Of a DNA stretch of 64,000 nt, positions 54,516 through 61,864 are shown piece after piece. The stretch spans positions 1 through 64,000 of the forward strand of contig JAEPOM010000008.1 in NCBI GenBank assembly GCA_017642885.1. Reading direction: 5' to 3'. The notes beneath the pieces were generated by a model, which was given only the letters and a program-made list of their open reading frames with translations, was not told the DNA's origin and searched no databases. The stretch is from Henriciella sp. GTDB taxonomy: Bacteria; Pseudomonadota; Alphaproteobacteria; Caulobacterales; Hyphomonadaceae. The position numbers and the translations under genes were made by a program. Within the stretch, counting starts at the first letter, position 1, and each line of letters opens with the position of its first letter.

Positions 54516-57209
54516 TTGCTAAAACCGGTCGCCATTTCAAGTAAACCTGCCGCTGCGATCGAAGCCGCCGCAGCTGAGGCACCATATCTGGCCGACCTGG
54601 CGCACAGCGTCGATGGGTACGATGATCCTGACGCGCTCTTGGGCTCCGCATTTTCACTTTGTGAGCATGTCGCGTCGGGTGACGTTGATCCGGCAACGAC
54701 GCTGCGCCTGGCCAAGAAACAGGCGCACCTGGCCATTGCTGCGGGCGATTTGTGTGGGCGGTACTCGCTCGCTCAAACTACCCGCCAGATTACCGAGTTC
54801 GCCGATGCTAGCATGGACGCTGCTCTGAACGCCTCACTCGGCTCACGCGACTTGTCAGCAAGAGGGCTATTCGCCGTCGCCCTCGGCAAAATGGGAGCGT
54901 TTGAACTCAACTATTCCAGCGATATCGATATTGCGGTGTTTTTTGACCCGGATCTGTTTGACGGCGGAGAGCGAGAGCCTGTCGATGCCGCCATTCGCAC
55001 GGTTCGAAAAATGATTGGTCTGCTCGATGATCGTACGCCTGACGGATACGTGTTTCGGACCGACCTGCGGTTGCGCCCTGATCCTAGCTCAACTCCTGTC
55101 GCCGTTTCGACACGGCGGGCCGAGCTCTATTATGAGAGCGTCGGCCAGAACTGGGAAAGGATGGTCTGGATCAAGGGGCGCGCCGCGGCAGGCGACCTGG
55201 AGGCAGGCAGCGCGTTCATTTCCGCGTTGGAGCCTTTCGTCTGGCGCCGCCATCTCGATTATTGGGCGATTGCCGATGTCCAGGCGATCAAGAACATGAT
55301 CAATGCGAAGGCTGGTGCCCATTCGCTCGACGATGTCGCACCGGATGTAAAACTAGGCCCGGGCGGGATTCGCGAGATCGAGTTTTTCGTTCAGACCCAA
55401 CAAATCATCCTCGGAGGCCGTAATCCGTCCTTACGGGTTCGCGGAACGCTGGAAGGCTTGCAGCGATTGGTGGATCTGGGTGCGGTCGAGGTCGGCGCCG
55501 CCGCTGAGCTAACCATGGCCTATAACGCGCTTCGGATTGTGGAGCACCGGGTACAGATGCTGGATGATGCGCAAACCCACACGCTCCCGAGCTTTGAGGC
55601 GCGCCGTGCAGCGGTGGCCACACTTTGTGGCTACAGCTCGCTCGATGCATTCGACCGGCATTTGGTCGATACGCGCAAATGCGTTCACGCGCATTATCGC
55701 GCCTTGTTTGCGGATGAAGCGCAGAAAAGCCAAAGCGCCGTGGATGGAAACCTGGTTTTCACCGGCGTCGACAACGACCCCGACACGGTCAGAACTCTAA
55801 AGGAACTCGGTTTTACGGCCCCGGAAACTGTGATCGAGGCCATCCGGCAATGGCACCGCGGGCGGACGCCCGCAACGCGGACGACGCGGGGGCGAGAGCT
55901 ACTGACCGCAATCTTGCCGGACCTCCTGGCAGCAATGGGAAAGACAGGCGAACCCGATGAAGCGTTTCGCCGGTTCAGTCGATTTTTTGAGGGGTTACGG
56001 TCGGGCGTGCAGGTTCTTTCCATGCTGGTGGCTGAAACAGCCCTCATGGATGATCTTGTCACAACGCTAGCCATTGCACCGCGGATCGCAGACATTCTTG
56101 CCCGCCGGCCAGGTTTGCTGGAGGCGTTGCTATTCGTCTCTGACCGCAAAGAGACACCCAGCATCGACGCTGATACCGAATTTGAAACTGGAATGGAACT
56201 TGTGCGACGTTGGCAGGGAGAACGCGCCTTCCTGATTGGCCACCAATTGTTGCACGGACAGATTCAGGCACGCGATGCGGCCACCGCTTGGACGGAACTG
56301 GCTGATACCTGCATCGACCTGATGAGCCGGCTAGCGGAGTTTGAAACCATTCGACGATTTGGTCCGCCTCCGGGGGCATGGTCTGTGATCGGGCTAGGCA
56401 AACTGGGCGGACGTGAAATGACCGCCGGCTCTGATCTCGATATTCTTGTGATTTACGATCCGGATGACACCGTCGATGCGCAGAAATGGTTCACGCGGTT
56501 CACGCAGCGTCTGATCACTGCCTTGTCCGCAGAAACCGGAGAAGGGCGTTTGTACGAAGTCGACATGCGGCTACGGCCGTCGGGGCGCGCTGGGCCTGTT
56601 GCAACGTCGATAGCCTCTTTCGAACGATATCACATGGAGGAGGCCTGGACCTGGGAACATATGGCGCTGACCCGTTTGCGCGCTCTGGCAGGCGACCGCG
56701 AACTCGGAGACCGCATCGCCGTGATCGCCGAACGTGCGATTCAGACCGGTGACGAAGCTAAGCGGACGCAGGATATCCTCGATATGCGCGGGCGGCTTCA
56801 TCGCGATAAGCCTTCTGGGGGGCAATGGGATCTCAAGATGCGTCCAGGTGGTTTGCTTGATCTGGAATTCATCACTCAATACTCCATTCTGACCGCTCAA
56901 ACGCCGCAAACTCTGATGCCAGAGCTGAGCCGCACTCATCAACAGTTGGCAGAGACCGGTGAATGGGATGACCAGACTTATACCGCCATGTCGGAAGCCT
57001 TCACGGTCTTGCAGGCGCTCCAGCAGGTTCAACGGATAGCGCATGTAGGGGCGGTGACTGAGGCTGACTTGTCCAGCGGATTGAAAGATCGCCTATGCCG
57101 CGCCATTGGGAGCCCCGATCTTGCGGACTTATCCAATCAACTTGAAGAAACGTGCGATCGCGTCACTGCACTTTTTCAGGAAAAACTTGGATCCATCGCG
57201 ACGGATTAG
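54516..57209 (+). CDS. glnE: Bifunctional glutamine synthetase adenylyltransferase/deadenylase
   Basis: 897 residues. Two nucleotidyltransferase modules are visible: SSDIDIAVFFDPD in the N-terminal (deadenylase) half and GSDLDILVIYDPDD in the C-terminal (adenylyltransferase) half, each followed by a helical domain and an RLRPxG/S motif. It modifies glutamine synthetase according to PII state. The TTG at 54516 is the earliest in-frame start after the kinase stop and has AGGTGAGA before it; the protein is a little short at the N-terminus relative to E. coli. Confidence 0.93.
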   Translation: MLKPVAISSKPAAAIEAAAAEAPYLADLAHSVDGYDDPDALLGSAFSLCEHVASGDVDPATTLRLAKKQAHLAIAAGDLCGRYSLAQTTRQITEFADASMDAALNASLGSRDLSARGLFAVALGKMGAFELNYSSDIDIAVFFDPDLFDGGEREPVDAAIRTVRKMIGLLDDRTPDGYVFRTDLRLRPDPSSTPVAVSTRRAELYYESVGQNWERMVWIKGRAAAGDLEAGSAFISALEPFVWRRHLDYWAIADVQAIKNMINAKAGAHSLDDVAPDVKLGPGGIREIEFFVQTQQIILGGRNPSLRVRGTLEGLQRLVDLGAVEVGAAAELTMAYNALRIVEHRVQMLDDAQTHTLPSFEARRAAVATLCGYSSLDAFDRHLVDTRKCVHAHYRALFADEAQKSQSAVDGNLVFTGVDNDPDTVRTLKELGFTAPETVIEAIRQWHRGRTPATRTTRGRELLTAILPDLLAAMGKTGEPDEAFRRFSRFFEGLRSGVQVLSMLVAETALMDDLVTTLAIAPRIADILARRPGLLEALLFVSDRKETPSIDADTEFETGMELVRRWQGERAFLIGHQLLHGQIQARDAATAWTELADTCIDLMSRLAEFETIRRFGPPPGAWSVIGLGKLGGREMTAGSDLDILVIYDPDDTVDAQKWFTRFTQRLITALSAETGEGRLYEVDMRLRPSGRAGPVATSIASFERYHMEEAWTWEHMALTRLRALAGDRELGDRIAVIAERAIQTGDEAKRTQDILDMRGRLHRDKPSGGQWDLKMRPGGLLDLEFITQYSILTAQTPQTLMPELSRTHQQLAETGEWDDQTYTAMSEAFTVLQALQQVQRIAHVGAVTEADLSSGLKDRLCRAIGSPDLADLSNQLEETCDRVTALFQEKLGSIATD

Positions 57210-57257
57210 ATCGCTGCCATCGTTTTATTACTGAGTTGAAAAGAAAGGCTCATTGAT

Positions 57258-57725
57258 ATGAAGAAACTTACGATTGCAGCGCTAGTCACACTTGGTTTGG
57301 GCGGCGTTACCTACACAGCTATCGCGCAGCAGGGCGGTCCGGGACCGCACCCGCGTCTGGAGGCCGTAGATGCCAACCAGGATGGAAATATAACCAAAGA
57401 CGAAATTGCCGCACACCGCGCCGATAAGTTCCTGAGCGCGGATACGAACGGAGACAATCTCGTTTCAGCTGATGAGTTTGAAGCCTTTGCCGAAGCCGAG
57501 CGCGAACGCAAGCGCGAAGAACGTAAGGCCAAACGCTTCGCCAAGCTTGATGCGAATGGCGATGGCGTGATCTCAGCGGATGAGCATGCGAGCGCTGCAA
57601 ATGAGCGCATGGATCGCATGTTTGAACGGCTCGATACCGATGGCGACGGGGTCATCACCGAGGCTGAGCGCGAAGCTGCCAAGGGCAAAATGCGCGGAAA
57701 ACGCGGCTTTGGCCGCCGGGGATAG
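57258..57725 (+). CDS. Secreted EF-hand protein with four calcium loops
   Basis: 155 residues. Signal peptide to about residue 23 (AIAQQ), then four EF-hand loops: DANQDGNITKDE, DTNGDNLVSADE, DANGDGVISADE and DTDGDGVITEAE, with a Lys/Arg-rich connector and a basic, Gly-rich tail. All loops keep their acidic ligands. Probably a periplasmic calcium-binding protein; it immediately precedes the ECF sigma cassette and may feed into it. Confidence 0.82.
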   Translation: MKKLTIAALVTLGLGGVTYTAIAQQGGPGPHPRLEAVDANQDGNITKDEIAAHRADKFLSADTNGDNLVSADEFEAFAEAERERKREERKAKRFAKLDANGDGVISADEHASAANERMDRMFERLDTDGDGVITEAEREAAKGKMRGKRGFGRRG

Positions 57726-57765
57726 CTTACGGAGGCGGGCTTACTCATCCGCCATCATGTCCCTG

Positions 57766-57800
57766 GGCAGGTGCGAGATCTCCTCCCACTCGCACTTGCC
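57766..57800 (+). other. 12-bp hairpin between the EF-hand and ECF sigma genes
   Basis: GGCAGGTGCGAG (57766-57777) pairs with 57789-57800 (one G-U pair) around an 11-base loop. GGGGAATCC follows instead of a T run, so it is not a standard terminator. It may separate the two genes' transcripts, or control translation of the sigma factor, whose GTG start is 24 bases downstream. Confidence 0.5.
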
Positions 57801-57823
57801 GGGGAATCCGTTAGGTTATCTGC

Positions 57824-58369
57824 GTGTCAGGGATCGGAGAGAGCGACCAGATCGCCCGCGCGGCGGGTGGCGACAGAGCAGCGCAAGCGGCTCTGGTCAA
57901 TCAAAATATGCCGATTGTTTTTCGCGTTGCCTATCGCATGCTCCAGGATCGGGCTGAGGCCGAAGACGTGACGCAGGAGACATTCCTTCGGGCCTGGAAG
58001 CAACTGCCAGACTGGCAACCTAAGGCCAAATTCTCGACCTGGGCGTGCACTGTAGCCCTGAATCTCTGTCGGGACCGTTTGCGGAAAAAGAAACCAGTGT
58101 TGATGGATGAACTGCCCGAGCGCGTCGATACTGCGCTCCGCCCCGAAGAGGCGTTGGCATCGCGCCAGGGTATCGAAGGAATTGCTGAGAAGATTGCGGC
58201 ATTGCCAGAGCGTCAGCGTGAAGCCCTGACCCTGTGTGCCCTAGAAGGTATGAGCAATATTGAAGCGGCCGCCGCGATGGATGTTGGTGTCCGTGCATTG
58301 GAGAGTCTGTTGGCGCGTGCCCGAAGATCGCTGAGAGCGAGCTTAAGTGCGCAGATTGAAGGGGATTGA
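57824..58369 (+). CDS. ECF sigma factor
   Basis: 181 residues from a GTG at 57824. Region 2 (MPIVFRVAYRMLQDRAEAEDVTQETFLRAW) and region 4 (IAALPERQREALTLCALEGMSNIEAAAAMDVGVRALESLLARARRSL) are complete, joined by a short linker. It directs RNA polymerase to an extracytoplasmic-stress regulon. The downstream gene starts three bases after its stop, and the three-gene order resembles CnrH-type cassettes. Confidence 0.9.
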   Translation: MSGIGESDQIARAAGGDRAAQAALVNQNMPIVFRVAYRMLQDRAEAEDVTQETFLRAWKQLPDWQPKAKFSTWACTVALNLCRDRLRKKKPVLMDELPERVDTALRPEEALASRQGIEGIAEKIAALPERQREALTLCALEGMSNIEAAAAMDVGVRALESLLARARRSLRASLSAQIEGD

Positions 58370-58371
58370 GA

Positions 58372-58830
58372 ATGACGGTGACTGGAATGACCCATGAACG
58401 CTTGTTAGAATTGATCGCAACCTATGGCGCTGAGCCGATGGGCTGGCCCGAAGATGAACGCGACGCAGCGCGTGCTTTGCTGAGTGCAGATCCTGGTGCT
58501 TACAGCCAGGCGCTGATCGAGGCACGGGCGATCGACGGAGTGTTGAGCCTTGAGGAAGTCCCCGAACCATCTGCAGCGCTCACGCAGTCGATTTTGGCGG
58601 CAGCCCCAAGCGCCCCTCGATCGCGCACTGGTTTACTCGCAGGACTCGCCGCAATGTTATTTCCGCAGGGTCTGCGCTGGCCGGCTGGTGCAGCGCTTGC
58701 AAGTCTGGCGATGGGCCTCGTTGGCGGCTATGCTTACGCTTCGACGGGTATCGGCTATGATCAGGCCGACAGCGCATATTATGCAGCCTTCGGATTCGAT
58801 AGCGGCGAAGACTGGATTAGCCTGGAGTAG
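58372..58830 (+). CDS. Single-span membrane protein, probable anti-sigma factor
   Basis: 152 residues from ATG 58372. A cytoplasmic N-terminal part of about 100 residues, with ATYGAEPMGWPEDERDAARALL near the start, precedes one membrane helix at about 103-124 (WPAGAALASLAMGLVGGYAYA) and a short periplasmic tail. No zinc anti-sigma motif is seen. Its position between the sigma factor and a periplasmic-sensor gene argues that it holds the sigma factor at the membrane, as CnrY does; this is inference. Confidence 0.6.
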   Translation: MTVTGMTHERLLELIATYGAEPMGWPEDERDAARALLSADPGAYSQALIEARAIDGVLSLEEVPEPSAALTQSILAAAPSAPRSRTGLLAGLAAMLFPQGLRWPAGAALASLAMGLVGGYAYASTGIGYDQADSAYYAAFGFDSGEDWISLE

Positions 58831-58833
58831 GGG

Positions 58834-59349
58834 ATGAGTGACGCAAAAACATCCAAGTTGCCAATCTGGCTGGTCGTTTCGCTGATTGTGAATGCGCTCC
58901 TCATCGGCGTACTGATCGGCGGGGGCCTCGGACAACGCAAGGCTGGACCACCGCCGGGCGGACCTGGCGGTAGCGAGCAGGCTCTGATTCGCGGCATCGA
59001 ACGATCCTTGCCTGACGATCAGAGGCAGATCGTCCGCCGGGCATTTCGGCAGGCCTTTGCCGAGTCGCGTGACCAACGGATCGCCGTTCGAGAAGCGCGT
59101 CAGAGACTGGGACGACTGCTTGCAGCGGAAGCTTATGACGCTGAAGCTGTGCGTGAGAGTTTCCGCCAATTGCGCGAAGCGGACGCGGAGATGAGGGCGC
59201 AAATACAGGATGTCCTGGCCGAACAGTTCGGAACACTAACAGCTGAACAACGCCGCGCCATTCTCGAAGATCTCAATCGCCGGACTCGAAGACGCGGCGG
59301 GCCTGATGGCGGACGACGTGGGCCACCTCCGCCGCGACCTCGCGATTAG
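58834..59349 (+). CDS. CnrX/CpxP-like membrane-anchored periplasmic sensor without metal ligands
   Basis: 171 residues. Anchor helix at about 10-31, a Gly/Pro-rich linker, then a helical hairpin domain rich in Arg, Gln and Glu (residues 50-150) typical of periplasmic heavy-metal sensor and Spy/CpxP-type folds, and a Pro/Arg tail. There is no His or Cys anywhere, so the CnrX-type metal site is missing. It starts three bases after the membrane protein and is convergent with the GFA gene (stop codons overlap at 59346-59349). Confidence 0.65.
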   Translation: MSDAKTSKLPIWLVVSLIVNALLIGVLIGGGLGQRKAGPPPGGPGGSEQALIRGIERSLPDDQRQIVRRAFRQAFAESRDQRIAVREARQRLGRLLAAEAYDAEAVRESFRQLREADAEMRAQIQDVLAEQFGTLTAEQRRAILEDLNRRTRRRGGPDGGRRGPPPPRPRD

Positions 59350-59741
59350 TCTTTGGATTTATGCGACAGCGCTGCAGCGTTGGCTTCCCAGTTCTGACCG
59401 TCGAATTTGTTGATGGTGACGTTGAGGTTCATCCAGTCGTCAAGACATCGCCAGGTTACAGCATACCCATCCTGGTTGGAGCGCGGGATGTAGAAGCTCT
59501 TAATCCCGCACGTCTTACAGAAACGGTGTTTCGCACCGCCGGTATTGAATGTGTATTCGCTTAGAGTCTCGGCGCCCCGCAAAAGTCGAAACCTGGATGA
59601 CGGAACAATGACGTGGATGTTCCCGCTCATCGCGCATATTGAGCAATTGCAGTCCTCGACATCGAAGGATGGTGGCAGATCGACTTCAAACCGAACGGCT
59701 TTGCAGTGGCATCCACCCATGTGTGTTTGAAGCGCGCTCAT
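59346..59741 (-). CDS. GFA/CENP-V family zinc enzyme
   Basis: 131 residues with the GFA zinc pattern: GGCHCKAVRFE near the start, CNCSIC, and CKTCGIKSFY further on, seven Cys in total for two zinc sites. The founding member was proposed to join glutathione and formaldehyde, but most family members are uncharacterised glutathione-linked proteins. It is downstream of the amidase on the same strand by nine bases and probably co-transcribed. Confidence 0.85.
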   Translation of the reverse strand: MSALQTHMGGCHCKAVRFEVDLPPSFDVEDCNCSICAMSGNIHVIVPSSRFRLLRGAETLSEYTFNTGGAKHRFCKTCGIKSFYIPRSNQDGYAVTWRCLDDWMNLNVTINKFDGQNWEANAAALSHKSKD

Positions 59742-59750
59742 CGTCTCACT

Positions 59751-61184
59751 CTAGCCAACCCAGACAGGTGGGCGTCGATGGGCCCAAGGGGCTGCGCGCT
59801 CCAATTGCCCGGCGAGTTGATAAAGCTCCCATTCCTGTCCGCAACGCGCGCCGAACATCATCCCGATAGGCAGGTTTTCAGCCGTCCAGTGCAGCGGCAC
59901 CGACATGGCAGGAGAGCCAGCCTGGTTCGAGATCGCGCACCAGGCGGCGAACGATGTCACGGCCTCGGTGTAGCCTTCCATACTCGCAGGCGCGAGCGAC
60001 AGAACGCCCAGTTTGTCCGGGACGCGCGCTGTAGTCGGCGAAAGGATCATGTCGTAGACGCCTTCGACCAGGAAGCGGTCATAGATGAGCCCGGCTGTGA
60101 TCGACGACTGCGTGGCTTTCATCAGTTCTTTCATCGGCATCGAGTTTCCGATTTCGACAAAGCGGGCTGTGACAGGTTCCATATCGGCTGGGCCCAGGGT
60201 GCGCCCAAGCGCTTCACCGCGGGCTTCCATGACCATAGCGATGGCTGCTGATACGGTCGCCATCAGGCCTTTGCCCAAGGACTCCCCGTCAAATTCCGGT
60301 CCGGCGATTTCAACTTTATGACCTAAGTCTTCCAGCAGTTTTGCGGTTGCCGCCAAACCCGCAGCCGCATCAGAATCGGGCTTGGTGCCGTTCGGTGCTG
60401 TGTCCCAAAGCGCGATCTTGAGCGGCTTCGGATCTTTATCCAGCGCGCTCAGATAGGACCGGGTTTCGGCTGGCGCGTCATAGCGTGATCCGATCTCGCG
60501 GCCGTGCGTGACGTCTAGAAGGGCGGCGTTGTCGCGAACGCTGCGGGATACAGCGTGATGTGTCGACTGACCGTTCCAGCCTTCAGTTGTCATCGGCCCC
60601 ATGGGCGTGCGCCCGCGCGATGGCTTCATGCCAAACAAGCCTGTACAGCCCGCGGGAATGCGAATGGACCCGCCGCCATCACTGGCATGCGCGAGCGGAA
60701 TGACCCCAGCGGCGACTGTTGCGCTTGCGCCGCCAGAAGACCCACCAGACGTACGGGTCGTATCCCAGGGATTGCGCGTCTGACCGTATAGCGAGCTTTC
60801 CGTCGTGGTGGTCAGACCGAACTCGGGGCTGGTCGTCTGGCCAAACAGCGTGAACCCTGCCGCCTTGTGGCGCTCGCACATGACGCTGTCATGCGGGGCG
60901 ATGTTCCCTTTGAACGCGAGAGACCCATTCGTGATCGGCAGACCTTTGATCTCAAATCCGAGATCTTTGGCCGCCATCGGAACCCCTGTGAACGGGCCGT
61001 CAGGCAGGCCGTCTGCAATCTGCTTCTCGGCATAGGACGCAAAAATATTGGAGAAGCAATTCAGCTCCGATTGGGCCGCGTGTGCGCGGGTCACAGCGTC
61101 ATCGAGCAGCTCCGTGGCGCTTACTTCGCCTTTGCGAACCAGCCCGGCGAGCCCGAGTGCATCGTAGCTTGCATAATCGTCCAT
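59751..61184 (-). CDS. Amidase (amidase-signature family)
   Basis: 477 residues from ATG 61184 (adjacent ATG 61187), which follows GGAGGGA; the frame open to 61283 overlaps the methyltransferase gene and is not used. The Ser-cisSer-Lys triad is visible: Lys in AAKDLGF, then TSGGSSGGASATVAAG with both Ser, and DGGGSIRIPAG. It hydrolyses an amide bond in the cytoplasm; substrate unknown. The family includes GatA, but without gatB/C here that role is unlikely. Confidence 0.88.
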   Translation of the reverse strand: MDDYASYDALGLAGLVRKGEVSATELLDDAVTRAHAAQSELNCFSNIFASYAEKQIADGLPDGPFTGVPMAAKDLGFEIKGLPITNGSLAFKGNIAPHDSVMCERHKAAGFTLFGQTTSPEFGLTTTTESSLYGQTRNPWDTTRTSGGSSGGASATVAAGVIPLAHASDGGGSIRIPAGCTGLFGMKPSRGRTPMGPMTTEGWNGQSTHHAVSRSVRDNAALLDVTHGREIGSRYDAPAETRSYLSALDKDPKPLKIALWDTAPNGTKPDSDAAAGLAATAKLLEDLGHKVEIAGPEFDGESLGKGLMATVSAAIAMVMEARGEALGRTLGPADMEPVTARFVEIGNSMPMKELMKATQSSITAGLIYDRFLVEGVYDMILSPTTARVPDKLGVLSLAPASMEGYTEAVTSFAAWCAISNQAGSPAMSVPLHWTAENLPIGMMFGARCGQEWELYQLAGQLERAAPWAHRRPPVWVG

Positions 61185-61252
61185 CATTCCCTCCGAGGTC
61201 TTTGATCGAAAGGATGGACCGTAACCGGTCACTTGAAAAGCCTCACCTCGTG

Positions 61253-61864
61253 TCAGGTTTTTTCGAATACGAGTTTTGTCCATTCAATCTGATTGGCGCG
61301 GTTTTCGGCCTGGATCGATTCTGCTCGCTCATTCAGCAGATTGGTGAGACCGTGCTGTGCGGCGAGGGCGATGGTTTCTTCGCCCGAGACATCGAACATG
61401 CGCCGTCCCTCGGGCACGAGACCATGGCGTTGGCTCATGGCAATGCGGCCGCCTGTCGAAAGAAGCTTGGAGAGATTGGCCATCCCCGCGGCGCGCTCAT
61501 CTTGGGTGAGGTGCATCCAGACAGCGTGCATGAGGATGAGGTCGTAGGTCTCCCCGCGCGCCATCACATGTGGGATCGAAGGCAGGATGTCATCCAGCCA
61601 CTCAATCTCAGACGCGGGGTGTAAAACCGCAGCGCGCTCTCTGAGTTCGTCAGTTGGCTCAACGGCTAGAACCGAGTGTCCGAGGGACGCGAACCAAGCC
61701 GCATCGCGCCCGGTTCCGGCTCCGATATCCAGAATGCGCGCTGGTGCAGACGGAAATAGATGCACCCAGGGCTTGTGAATGCCCGCCGGATTTCGTGATT
61801 CATAGCGCTCGAACAGCGTGTCGACTTCATTGGCATAACCGGCATTGGAGGGGGCGCGCGTCAT
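61253..61864 (-). CDS. SAM-dependent methyltransferase (class I)
   Basis: 203 residues. Motif I is [16 protein letters not shown], the acidic end of strand 2 is AVEPTDE, and [13 protein letters not shown] is motif IV. It resembles stand-alone methyltransferase-11/25 family proteins. Its start overlaps the methylmalonyl-CoA mutase stop by four bases, so it is translationally coupled to the mutase; the functional link is unclear. Confidence 0.82.
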   Translation of the reverse strand: MTRAPSNAGYANEVDTLFERYESRNPAGIHKPWVHLFPSAPARILDIGAGTGRDAAWFASLGHSVLAVEPTDELRERAAVLHPASEIEWLDDILPSIPHVMARGETYDLILMHAVWMHLTQDERAAGMANLSKLLSTGGRIAMSQRHGLVPEGRRMFDVSGEETIALAAQHGLTNLLNERAESIQAENRANQIEWTKLVFEKT

